NCBI RefSeq assembly: GCF_030812215.1
Contig: NZ_JAUSSG010000001.1
Location: 372,001-436,000 of the forward strand
Origin: Variovorax boronicumulans
GTDB lineage: Bacteria > Pseudomonadota > Gammaproteobacteria > Burkholderiales > Burkholderiaceae_C
Direction of reading: 5' to 3'
Length of the DNA: 64,000 nucleotides
Shown: positions 44,512 through 54,800 of the stretch, one piece after another
How positions within the stretch are numbered: position 1 is the first letter of the stretch
How the letters are laid out: every line of letters begins with the position of its first letter
Notes under the pieces: generated by a model
What the model was told of the DNA's origin: nothing
Database searches by the model: none
The model's input: only the letters and a program-made list of their open reading frames with translations
Position numbers and translations under genes: made by a program

Positions 44512-47040
44512 TCAGACGGTTTCGGCGTCGGCTTCGGTGCTGCGCTCTTCGGCGCGGGCCGGGCGGATCTGGCCGCGCTCCTTCACGAACACGATGTGCT
44601 CGTCGGGCTTCTCGCTGTTGACGAAGGAGCGGAAGCGCTGGCGCGTTGCGGGGTCGTTCACCGCGGTCTTCCACTCGCACTGGTAGGTGTCGACCACGCT
44701 CTGCATCTGCGCCTCGAGTTCGCCGGCGATGCCCAGGGTGTCCTGCAGCAGCACGCCCTTGAGGTAGTCGAGCCCGCCTTCGAGGTTTTCGCGCCAGGTG
44801 CTGGTGCGCTGCAGGCGGTCGGCGGTGCGCACGTAGAACATCAGGAAGCGGTCGATGAGCTGGATGAGCTGCGCCTTGGTGAGGTCGGAGGCGAACAGTT
44901 CGGCATGGCGCGGCTTCATGCCGCCGTTGCCGCACACATAGAGGTTCCAGCCCTTCTCGGTGGCGATGATGCCGACGTCCTTGCCCTGCGCCTCGGCGCA
45001 TTCGCGGGTGCAGCCCGAGACGCCGAACTTGATCTTGTGCGGCGCGCGCAGGCCCTTGTAGCGGTTCTCCAGCTCGACGGCGAGGCCCACGCTGTCGTCC
45101 ACGCCGTAGCGGCACCACGTCGAGCCCACGCAGCTCTTCACGGTGCGCAGCGACTTGCCGTAGGCATGGCCCGACTCGAAGCCCGCGGCGATGAGCTCTT
45201 CCCAGATCGAGGGCAACTGCTCGACGCGCGCGCCGAACATGTCCACTCGGGCGCCGCCGGTGACCTTGGTGTAGAGGCCGTACTTCTTCGCGACCTGCCC
45301 CACGGCGATGAGTCCGTCGGGCGTGACTTCGCCGCCCGGCATGCGCGGCACGACCGAGTAGGTGCCGTCCTTCTGGATGTTGCCGAGGAAGTAGTCGTTG
45401 CTGTCCTGCAGGCTCGCGAGATTCTTCTTCAGCACGAACTCGTTCCAGCACGAGGCGAAGATGCTCGCCGCCGTGGGCTTGCAGATGTCGCAGCCCAGGC
45501 CCTTGCCGTGCTTGGCGAGCAGGTCTTCGAAGCTGCGGATTTCGCCGACGCGGATCAGGTGATAGAGCTCCTGGCGCGAGTACGCGAAGTGCTCGCACAG
45601 GTGGTTGTTCACGGCCATGCCGCGCTTGGCCATCTCCACCTTCATCACCTGCCCCACCAGCGCCACGCAGCCACCGCAGGTGGCGCCGGCCTTGGTGCAG
45701 GCCTTCATCTCGGCGACGGTGCAGGCGCCCTCGCCCACGGCCGCGCAGATCTGGCCCTTGGTCACGTTGTTGCACGAGCAGATCTGGGCGGTGTCGGGGA
45801 GCGCATCCACCCCGAGGCCGGGGCGCGCCTTGCCGTCGCTTGAGGGGAGGATCAAGAACTCCGGGTCCGCCGGCAGCGCGATGCCGTTGAGCGCCATCTG
45901 CAGCAGCGTGCCGTATTCGGTCGCATCGCCGACCAGCACCGCGCCGAGCAGCTGCTTGCCGTCTTCGCTCACCACGATCTTCTTGTAGATCTGCTTGTGC
46001 TCGTTGATGTACTGGTAGGTGCGCGAATGCGGCGTCTTGCCGTGCGCGTCGCCGATGCTCGCGACGTCCACGCCCATGAGCTTGAGCTTGGTGCTCATGT
46101 CCGCGCCGACGAAGGCCGCCTCCTGCTGGCCGGCGATGTGCTTGGCGGCAACGCGGGCCATGTCGTAGCCAGGCGCCACGAGGCCGAAGGTCTGTTCGTT
46201 CCACGACGCGCACTCGCCGATGGCGTAGATGTCGTGGTCGCTGGTGCGGCAGTGGCTGTCGATCGCCACGCCGCCGCGCGGGCCGATGGCCAGCACCGAC
46301 TGACGGGCCAGCTCATCACGCGGACGGATGCCGGCGGAGAACACGATCATGTCGGTCTCCAGGTACGTGCCGTCGGCGAACACCATGCGGTGCCGCGCGG
46401 CGGCGCCGTCGGTGATTTCCACCGTGTTGCGGCCCGTGTGCACATGCAGGCCCAGCGCCTCGATGCTGCTGCGCAGCGCGCGGCCGCCGCCCTCGTCGAC
46501 CTGCACGGCCATGAGACGCGGGGCGAACTCGACCACGTGCGTCTCCAGGCCCATGTCGCGCAGCGCCTTGGCGCATTCGAGGCCCAGCAGGCCGCCGCCG
46601 ACCACCACGCCGCTCTTGGAGCGCGCGCCGCAGGCCTTCATCGCTTCCAGGTCTTCGATGGTGCGGTAGACGAAGCAGTTGGCGCGGTCGCGCCCGGGCA
46701 CGGCCGGCACGAACGGCGAGGAGCCGGTGGCCAGCACGAGCTTGTCGTAGGCCACCACTTCGCCATCGGCCGTGGTGAGCGTGTTATTGCGGCGCTCGAT
46801 GGCCACGGCCTTCGCCGCCAGGCGCAGCGTGAAGCCGCTGCGCTCGAAGAAGCCGGGCTCCACGAGCGAGAGGTCTTCGGCGGTCTTGCCTGCGAAGAAC
46901 TCGGAGAGATGCACCCGGTCGTAGGCCGCGCGGGGCTCTTCGCAGAACACCGTGACCTCTGCATCGGCAACGCCGAGTTCGTGGAGCTGCTCTAGAAACT
47001 TGTGGCCCACCATGCCGTGGCCAATGACTGCGATTTTCAT
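44512..47040 (-). CDS. nirB: Nitrite reductase (NADH) large subunit
   Basis: 842-residue siroheme enzyme reducing nitrite to ammonia with NADH. The N-terminal FAD/NAD(P) domain has VIGHGMVGHKFLEQL and VVVGGGLLGLECAKALRDMG. A central BFD-type [2Fe-2S] site is CSCNNVTKGQIC ... TCGGC. The C-terminal siroheme/[4Fe-4S] ligands are CVGSTWCRYG and GCTRECAEA. Full length; first in the operon with nirD, the FNT channel and the PP2C-kinase. The promoter must lie in the 47041-47471 region shared with a MarR gene. Confidence 0.97.
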   Translation of the reverse strand: MKIAVIGHGMVGHKFLEQLHELGVADAEVTVFCEEPRAAYDRVHLSEFFAGKTAEDLSLVEPGFFERSGFTLRLAAKAVAIERRNNTLTTADGEVVAYDKLVLATGSSPFVPAVPGRDRANCFVYRTIEDLEAMKACGARSKSGVVVGGGLLGLECAKALRDMGLETHVVEFAPRLMAVQVDEGGGRALRSSIEALGLHVHTGRNTVEITDGAAARHRMVFADGTYLETDMIVFSAGIRPRDELARQSVLAIGPRGGVAIDSHCRTSDHDIYAIGECASWNEQTFGLVAPGYDMARVAAKHIAGQQEAAFVGADMSTKLKLMGVDVASIGDAHGKTPHSRTYQYINEHKQIYKKIVVSEDGKQLLGAVLVGDATEYGTLLQMALNGIALPADPEFLILPSSDGKARPGLGVDALPDTAQICSCNNVTKGQICAAVGEGACTVAEMKACTKAGATCGGCVALVGQVMKVEMAKRGMAVNNHLCEHFAYSRQELYHLIRVGEIRSFEDLLAKHGKGLGCDICKPTAASIFASCWNEFVLKKNLASLQDSNDYFLGNIQKDGTYSVVPRMPGGEVTPDGLIAVGQVAKKYGLYTKVTGGARVDMFGARVEQLPSIWEELIAAGFESGHAYGKSLRTVKSCVGSTWCRYGVDDSVGLAVELENRYKGLRAPHKIKFGVSGCTRECAEAQGKDVGIIATEKGWNLYVCGNGGMKPRHAELFASDLTKAQLIQLIDRFLMFYVRTADRLQRTSTWRENLEGGLDYLKGVLLQDTLGIAGELEAQMQSVVDTYQCEWKTAVNDPATRQRFRSFVNSEKPDEHIVFVKERGQIRPARAEERSTEADAETV

Positions 47041-47471
47041 GTCGGATCCTGCGTGCAGCCGGCCATGCGTCAGTCCGCCGCAGACCGCGTCGGAAAGACG
47101 ACAGTCAGGGCGAGCCCCCGCAAGGGACGGATGCGAATCGGGTTGGAACGGACGTACTGCCGGCCTTGGTTGAACAAAGCTTGCAGTGCGCTCGGGTCCG
47201 CCGTCGTTAGCGGAGGCACTGTGAGTGCCGCGGCGGCGTTGCCGCGGAACAGTGCAAGACCCTGCGCAACATCCGTGCCAGGCGATTCAGCCTGCGGTCA
47301 GGTCCCCAGGCCTCCGGCCGCACCAAATACGACGCCCCATGGCCGCATCGCCCTGCGCCATGCGCCGTTGTGGCGCATGCGTCGCCCCGTTTGGTGCGGC
47401 CCAAAGGCCCGGAGGCGCCCCGGCGCGCGCTGCTACATTGCTTGCCGTTCGCACCTCACTTTGGAAACGCA
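47041..47471. promoter_or_regulatory. nirB-marR divergent regulatory region with nested inverted repeat
   Basis: GGCCGCACCAAA at 47316-47327 and TTTGGTGCGGCC at 47390-47401 are perfect 12-bp inverted arms. Inside them lies a second hairpin with ATGCGCC-gttgt-GGCGCAT arms around 47363-47381. The arms extend imperfectly outwards (CCTCC ... GGAGG). No FNR box (TTGAT-N4-ATCAA) is seen. The symmetry could be an operator, or a hairpin in the nirB leader transcript. Confidence 0.5.
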
Positions 47472-47888
47472 ATGGCCAGCCTACGGGGAAGCGTCGGGAA
47501 GCAGCACTTGGAGGCACTGTCCGATTTCAGGTTCAGGCTGCGCAGCTTTCTGCGTTTCAGCGAGGACGCGGCCAGGGCCGAAGGCATCACGGTGCTGCAA
47601 TACCAGCTGATGCTTCACACGCAGGGATTTCCAGGACGGGAATGGGCCACGGTCAGTGAAATCGCCGAGCGGTTGCAGGCCCAGCCGCACGGCGTGGTCG
47701 CGCTCGTGTCGCGCTGCGAGGAAGCGGGTCTGGTCAAGCGCAAGCCCAGCAGCACCGACCGGCGGCAGGTCGAGGTGCACCTGCTGGCCGCGGGGCGCAA
47801 GAAGCTGGAGACGCTGGCCGCCCTGCACAAGAACCAGGTGGCCAAGCTCGCGGAAGTCGTGGCGCTCGTGAACAAGGACGGCGCCTAG
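47472..47888 (+). CDS. MarR-family transcriptional regulator
   Basis: 138-residue winged-helix regulator. Helix-turn-helix region: WATVSEIAERLQAQPHGVVA followed by LVSRCEEAGLVKRKPS, and wing STDRRQVEVHLLAAGRKKLE, all typical of MarR. The ATG at 47472 is chosen because family similarity begins just after it; an upstream in-frame ATG has none. Divergent from nirB, so it may act on the palindromic region between them. The effector is unknown. Confidence 0.88.
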   Translation: MASLRGSVGKQHLEALSDFRFRLRSFLRFSEDAARAEGITVLQYQLMLHTQGFPGREWATVSEIAERLQAQPHGVVALVSRCEEAGLVKRKPSSTDRRQVEVHLLAAGRKKLETLAALHKNQVAKLAEVVALVNKDGA

Positions 47889-47950
47889 CAAGAAAAAGCA
47901 AGGCGGCGGGCCGGTCCTTTTTTCGAGGACACGACCCGTCGCGCAGGCAA

Positions 47951-48844
47951 TCAACGCCCCGTGGAAACCTCGATTTCGACGCGCCGGTTCGGCGCCAGGC
48001 AATCGATCAGTGCCGCGCGGCTGGCCTGCGCGCACTGCACCTTGGGCTCCGATTCGCCCCTGCCCTGCACCTGCACGCTCTGCGCCGGCACGCCGGCCTG
48101 CACGAGGTAGTCGCGCACGGTCGTCGCGCGCGCCAGCGAGAGCGCCTGGTTGTAGCTTTCGCTGCCGAGCCGGTCGGTGTGGCCGGTCACCCGGACCGCA
48201 TCCACCGGCCTCGGGCTGGCCTTGATGTCGCTCGCCAGCGCATCGAGCTTGCGCCGGCCGTCGGGCAACAGATCGGCCAGCGAACGGCCATCGAAGCGGA
48301 AGAGCCCGTCGGCGCCCAGGGTCGTCGTCCTCGCGGGCGCCGGCGCAGGCTGGATGACCGCAACCGGCCGCGCCGCTGCGGGCGGCGGCTTGAGCAGGTC
48401 GGCGCAGCCCGGGCCCTTCCAGTACGAGCCATTGACCAGCACATCCGCATTGAAGCGAACCATGTACTGGCAGGTGATGTATTCCGGACCGGCGCCGGTG
48501 CGGAAATGGAAGATGTAGTTCCACTCGCGCACGCCGGCCAGCCCTTCGCTGAAGTGCGGAAAGCCCAGCAGCTCGCGCACTTGGTCCTTGCCCATGCCGG
48601 TGCGCATGGTGCGCAGGGCCTCCAGGTTCGGGAAGGCGCCCTGCCGCCACGTGGCCGAATCGAGTGCGGGGAAGTCCTCGTCCTTCGGCGGCGGCGGGTT
48701 CTCCGAAGCGGCGCGGGCCTGCATCTCGGGCGTGATGGTGTAGCTCGTCGCGCAGCCGCCGGCCAACAGCGCGGCAAGGCAGAGCGCGGCGAGCGGCGTG
48801 GCGCGAATCGCGACGGAGGTCCTGGCTTGAGAAAGCTTGTTCAT
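47951..48844 (-). CDS. OmpA-family lipoprotein with BamE/SmpA-like domain
   Basis: 297-residue outer-membrane lipoprotein. The signal peptide ends in LLAGGC (lipobox). A middle region resembling SmpA/OmlA/BamE (NLEALRTMRTGMGKDQVREL, LGFPHFSEGLAGVREWNYIF) is followed by an OmpA C-terminal peptidoglycan-binding domain (VRVTGHTDRLGSESYNQALS, LARATTVRDYLVQAGV, NRRVEIEVS). The ATG at 48844 fits the signal peptide; the frame opens further upstream. It starts 31 bases after the trimeric autotransporter stop, so the two form an operon and it may help adhesin assembly or anchoring. Confidence 0.88.
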   Translation of the reverse strand: MNKLSQARTSVAIRATPLAALCLAALLAGGCATSYTITPEMQARAASENPPPPKDEDFPALDSATWRQGAFPNLEALRTMRTGMGKDQVRELLGFPHFSEGLAGVREWNYIFHFRTGAGPEYITCQYMVRFNADVLVNGSYWKGPGCADLLKPPPAAARPVAVIQPAPAPARTTTLGADGLFRFDGRSLADLLPDGRRKLDALASDIKASPRPVDAVRVTGHTDRLGSESYNQALSLARATTVRDYLVQAGVPAQSVQVQGRGESEPKVQCAQASRAALIDCLAPNRRVEIEVSTGR

Positions 48845-48875
48845 GGTGAGTTCGTCCAGTTCTTCTCGATGGCGA

Positions 48876-51800
48876 TCAGTTGAAGACCCATTCCGCGCCG
48901 ACGGTCGCGCCCACCCCGGCACGGCTGGTGGCCACGCCGCCGGTGATGCTCCAGGCGTTGTTCTCGGCGGTGCGCCGGAAGCTGATGCCCACCGCGCTCT
49001 CGCCCTTGAACGAACCCGCGCCGATGCGCATCACCGTCTTGCCGGGCACGTAGCTGCCGGGCATCTGCAGCGCCATGGCCGCGGCCACGCCGGCGTAGGC
49101 GTTCTTCTCGACGCCGTCGATGCGGTCGTTGACCGCGTTGATGCGGTTGTTCAGGCCGCTGCCGAGCGCGTTCAACTGGTTCACGTTGACGGCGTCGGTG
49201 CCCGCCACGCCGGGCGCCACGTTGCGCACCGTGACCGGGCCGGTGGCATTGCTGCCGCCCATGCTCACGCTGTTGTAGTTGACCGAGCCGTCGGCGTTGC
49301 TGTCGTACTTGACCGTCGACTGGTCGATCGCCGCGACCGTGCCCTGCACGCCCCGCAGTTGCGAGACGTTGACCGCATCGCTGTCGGCCGTGCCCGCGGC
49401 CACGCCGGTGATCTGGCGGAACTGGCCGCTCGCCGCATTGCCCACCGAGACGGCCGCCAGCGTGCTGGTGGTCGCGCCGATGGCGATGCGCTGCGCGTCG
49501 GTGGCCGTGGGCGGCACGTAGCCCGCCACGCCCGCGGCCGTCGAGGCGACCGAGCCCGCGCCCAGTGCCACGCCGCCTGCCTGCGTCACGCTGCTGCCCG
49601 CGCCCATCGCCACGCCCTGCACGCCCGCGGCCGATGCCCCGGTGCCCATCGCGATCGAATCGGCCAGGTGCGAAGTTGCGCCCTGCCCGATCGCGATGCC
49701 GCCCGGTGCGCTCTGCTGCACCACGGCGCCGTTGCCGATGCCCACGCCGTTGTTGCCGTTGACCACCGTCTGCGGCCCGACCGCCACCGACTCCGCGCCG
49801 ACCGCGAGCGAATCGGCCGCGGTGGAGTTGGCATGGAAGTACTTGATCGGCGTGACGGCGAAGGACTGCAATGCACCGCTGAGCTGCCGCACGGTGACCG
49901 CGTCCTGCGCCTGGGTGCCGTCCGCCACGTTGGTGATCTGGCGGTAGGTGGTGGCGCTGCCCACCGACAGCGCGCCCAGCAGGGTGCGGTCGGCGGTGTT
50001 GAACGGGATCAGCGCGCTGCCTGCGGGAATGTTGCCGCTGCTGCTTGCGACCGCCCGGTCGGACACCGCGCCCGAGCCGATGGCCACGGCGCCGTTGACG
50101 GTCGCGCTGGCATCCTTGCCCGACGCAATGGCATCGGCCCCCGTGGCACCGAGGTTGTCCTCGTTGCCGCCCCCCGTCGAGTTGACGCTGTAGTACTTGA
50201 TCTTGTTGGCCGTGATCGTGGTGCTCAGGTTCTCGATCGACTGGTTGGTGGCGAACAGCTGCGAGCCGTTGATCGCGTCGGTCGAGGAGCCGGAGATCCG
50301 GCCTGCCGCCACGTTGGTGAGCGTGCGTTCGCCGCCCACCGTGCCGACGCTGACCGTGCCGATCGGCGAGACGCCCTGGAAGTTGTAGACCGTGCCGTTG
50401 ATCGTCGTGCTGGCCGTGCCCACCGCCGCGCTCGTGGCCGAGCCCGCGCCCAGCGCCACGCTGTTGGCGTCGCCCGCCGTCGCGCCCAGGCCGATGGCCA
50501 CCGCCGAAGCACCGGCCGCCGCCGCGTTCTTGCCCGACGCGATGGCGTCGGCGCCGGTCGCGCCGAGGTTGTCCTCGTTGGTGCCGCCCGTGGAGTTGAC
50601 GCTGTAGTAGCGCGTCTTGTTGGCGGTGACCGTGGTGCTCAGGTCTTCGATCGACTGGTTGGTGGCGAACAGCTGCGAGCCATTGATCGCATCGGTCGAG
50701 GTGCCGGAGATCCGGCCGGCCGCGACGTTGGTGATCGTGCGCTCGGCGCCGCCCGAACCGACGCTGACCGTACCCACCGGGGTGACGCCCTGGAAGTTGT
50801 AGGTCACGCCGTTGATCGTCGTGCTGGCGGTTCCGACAGGCGTGGCTGTGGACGAGCCCGCACCCAGTGCCACGCTGTTGGCCGTGCCGGCCGTCGCGCC
50901 CAGGCCGATGGCCACTGCCGAAGCACCGGCCGCGGTCGCGTTCTTGCCGGAGGCGATGGCATCGGCGCCAGTCGCGCCGTCGTTGGCCTCGTTGCCGCCG
51001 CCGGTCGAGTTGACGCTGTAGTACTTGGTCTTGCTGCCGGCCACCGTGGTGTTCAGCTGGTCGACGTTCACGCCGTCGGTGCCTGCCACGCCGGGTGCCA
51101 CATTCGTGATCTGCGTGCCCCCCGCGTTGATGCCGGTGGTCGTCACGCTAGGTCCACCCACGATGGTCAAGCCGCCGTTGTCGATCTTCGTGTTGCCTGT
51201 CGTCACGGAGTTGAAGATCGGATCGGCCACCACATCGACCCTGATCTGGTTGCCCGTGCGGGTGACGGTCGTGTTGCTGCCGTCAGCGAAGTCCGCCGTT
51301 CCGCCGGGGGCGATGTTCTGCGGCGTCGCTTCGCCATTGGCGCTCAGGTTCCAGCCCTTGCCCGCCGTCGTCGCGACGTCGGCGATCGACTGGTTGGTGG
51401 CGAACAGCTGCGAGCCGTTGATGGCGTCGGTCGAGGTGCCGGAAATACGGCCCGCTGCCACATTGGTGATCGTGCGTTCGCCGCCCACCGTGCCGACGCT
51501 GACCGTACCCACCGGCGCGACGCCCTGGAAGTTGTAGACCGTGCCGTTGATCGTCGTGCTGGCAGTTCCCACCGGCGTGGCCGTGACTGAACCCGAGCCC
51601 AGCGCCACGCTGTTGGCCGTACCAGCCGTCGCGCCCAAGCCCATGGCAACGCTGGAAGCACCAGCGGCCGTGGCGTTCTTGCCCGATGCAATGGCATCGG
51701 CACCGGTCGCGCCGTCGTTGGCTTCGTTGCCGCCGCCAGTCGAGTTGACGCTGTAGTACTTGGTCTTGCTGCCAGCCACCGTGGTGTTCAGCTGGTCGAC

Positions 51801-54800
51801 GTTCACGCCGTCAGTGCCCGCGACGCCCGGCGCCACGTTGGTGATCTGCGTGCCGCCGGCATTGATGCCGGTGGTCGTCACGCTCGGTCCGCCCACGATG
51901 GTCAAGCCGCCGTTGTCGATCTTGGTGTTGCCCGTCGTCACCGAGTTGAAGATCGGATCTGCAGACACATCGACCCGAATCTGGTTGCCCGTGCGCGTGA
52001 CGGTCGTGTTGCTCCCGTTGGCGAAGTCCGCCGTTCCGCCGGGGGCGATGTTCTGCGGTGTGGCCTCGCCATTGGCGCTCAGGTTCCAGCCCTTGCCTGC
52101 CGTCGTTGCCACATCGGCGATGGCCGAGTTGGTGGCGAACAACTGCGAGCCGTTGATCGCATCGGTCGAGGTGCCGGAGATCCGGCCCGCCGCGACGTTG
52201 GTGATCGTGCGCTCCGCACCTCCGGCGCCCACGCTGACCGTGCCCACTGGGGTAGTGCCCTGGAAGTTGTACGTTGTGCCGTTGATCGTCGTGCTGGCGG
52301 TTCCCACCGCAGCAGCCGTTGAGGAGCCCGCACCCAGTGCCACGCTGTTGGCTGTACCGGCCGTTGCACCCAAGCCCATGGCAACACTGGAAGCACCAGC
52401 AGCCGTGGCGTTCTTGCCCGAGGCAATGGCATCGGCGCCGGTCGCGCCGTCGTTGGCTTCGTTGCCGCCGCCAGTCGAGTTGACGCTGTAGTACTTGGTC
52501 TTGCTGCCAGCCACCGTGGTGTTCAGCTGGTCGACGTTCACGCCGTCGGTGCCCGCAACGCCCGGCGCCACGTTGGTGATCTGCGTGCCGCCGGCGTTGA
52601 TGCCGGTGGTCGTCACGCTAGGTCCACCTACGATGGTCAAGCCGCCGTTGTCGATCTTCGTGTTGCCTGTCGTCACCGAGTTGAAGATCGGATCGGCAGA
52701 CACATCGACCCGAATCTGGTTGCCCGTGCGCGTCACGGTCGTGTTGCTCCCGTTGGCGAAGTCAGCCGTTCCGCCGGGGGCGATGTTCTGCGGCGTGGCC
52801 TCGCCATTGGCGCTCAGGTTCCAGCCCTTGCCTGCCGTCGTTGCCACATCGGCGATGGCCGAGTTGGTGGCGAACAGCTGCGAGCCGTTGATCGCATCGG
52901 TCGAGGTGCCGGAGATCCGGCCTGCAGCCACGTTGGTGATCGTGCGCTCCGCGCCTCCGGCGCCCACGCTGACCGTGCTCGTCGGCGCAACGCCCTGGAA
53001 GTTGTAGACCTTGCCGTTGATCGTTGCGCTCGGCGTGCCCACCGCCGCGGCCGTGACCGAACCGGAGCCCAGTGCGACGTCGCCTGCGTTGTTGGCCACC
53101 GCCGTGTCGCCGAACGCCACCGCGCCCGCGGCCAATGCCTTGCTCGTGCTGCCGATCGCCACACTGCCCTGGCCCACCACCGTGTTCTGGAAGCCGATGC
53201 CCACAGCGCCCTGCGCCGCCGTGCCGGGGACGCTGACGTCCTGTCCGCCGCCACCGACCTTGTTGGTATTGCCCATCGCCACAGAGCCGTTGCCGGTGGC
53301 CGTGTTGTCCTTGCCCTGGGCCACCGCGCCGTCGCCGGTGGCGGTGTTCGGGTCGCCGATGGCGACCGCACCGTTGCCGTTGGCGACGTTGCCCGCGCCC
53401 ATCGCCACCGCGCCGGTGCCGCCCAACACCCGCGAGTTGCTGCCGGCAGCGATCGAGCCCACGCCCGCTGCCGCAGCGACCGTGTTGCTATCGCCCAGCG
53501 CCAGGGTCGAAGCCGCCAGCGCCTGCGAGCCGTTGCCGATCGCCGTCGCATTCGTTGCCGATGCACTGGTGGACGCGCCGATTGCAACGGCGCCGCCAGC
53601 ACTCGCGTTGGCCGAGGTGCCCATGGCCACAGCCGAAGTGGCGAGAGCCTTCGAACCTTGTCCGACCGCCACGGCCTTGTCCGCCGCGGCATTGGCGCCG
53701 GGGCCGATGGCTGTGGAGGTCACGCCGCTCGCCCTGGAGAAGACGCCGACAGCCACGCTGTTGGTTGCAAGGGCGTTGGCACCCGCACCGATGGCGGTCG
53801 AACCGCTGGCGCCAGCGGCTTTCGCCCCGACGCCCAGCGCGACGGATTGGTTGGCCGAGGCCTCCGCGGCATCGCCGATTGCCACCGACTGATTTCCGGT
53901 CGCGTTGGACTGGAAACCGGCCGCGGTCGAGTGCGTTCCGGAAGCGCGAGCCGCAACGCCGGCCGCCAGGGAGTTGGCCCCCGTCGCGCCATTGTTGGTG
54001 TAGTTCGCCTGCTGTATGCCGCTGTCGTTCACGCTGTAGTAGTGCGTAGGCGTGCTGGCGGCGATGGCCGCGATGGCCTGGTTGGTGGCGTACAGCTGCG
54101 AGCCGTTGATGGCGTCGGTCGAGGTGCCGGAGATCCGGCCGGCCGCCAGGTTGGTGATGGTGCGCTCGGCACCCGGGGCACCGACGCTCACCGTCGAGGT
54201 CGGCGTCGTGCCGGCGAAGAGATAGGTCGTGCCGCCGATCACGGTGCTGGGCGTGCCGACCGCCGTGTCGGTCTTGGAGCCCGAACCCAGTGCGACGTCG
54301 CCTGCGTTGTTGGCCACCGCCGTGTCGCCGAACGCCACCGCGCCCGCGGCCAGTGCCTTGCTCGTGCTGCCGATCGCCACACTGCCCTGGCCCACCACCG
54401 TGTTCTGGAAGCCGATGCCCACAGCGCCCTGCGCCGCCGTGCCGGGGACGCTGACGTCCTGTCCGCCGCCGCCGACCTTGTTGGTGTTGCCCATCGCCAC
54501 AGAGCCGTTGCCGGTGGCCGTGTTGTCCTTGCCCTGGGCCACCGCGCCGTCGCCGGTGGCGGTGTTCGGGTCGCCGATGGCCACGGCGCCGTCGCCGCTC
54601 GCGACGTTGCCCGCACCGATGGCCACCGCCTTGCCCCCGGTAGCGGTGGAACCGTTGCCGATGGAGACGGCATCCGCGGCATCGGCGATGGCGTTGGTGC
54701 CCATCGCGATCGCGTTGAGTGCCGAGGCCTTGGCGCTGTTGCCGATCGCGACCGCCTGGTTGGCGGAGGCAAGGGCGAGCGCACCCACGGCGGTCGCGTT

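Noticed and set aside
47041-47471. FNR or NarL box upstream of nirB
   Set aside because: TTGAACAA near 47173 is not a match to TTGAT-N4-ATCAA, and no heptamer pair for NarL could be supported by eye.
50200-54600. Long repeats as a CRISPR array or mobile element
   Set aside because: The repeats are long, directly abutting and in frame inside an adhesin gene, with no spacers, terminal inverted repeats or transposase.
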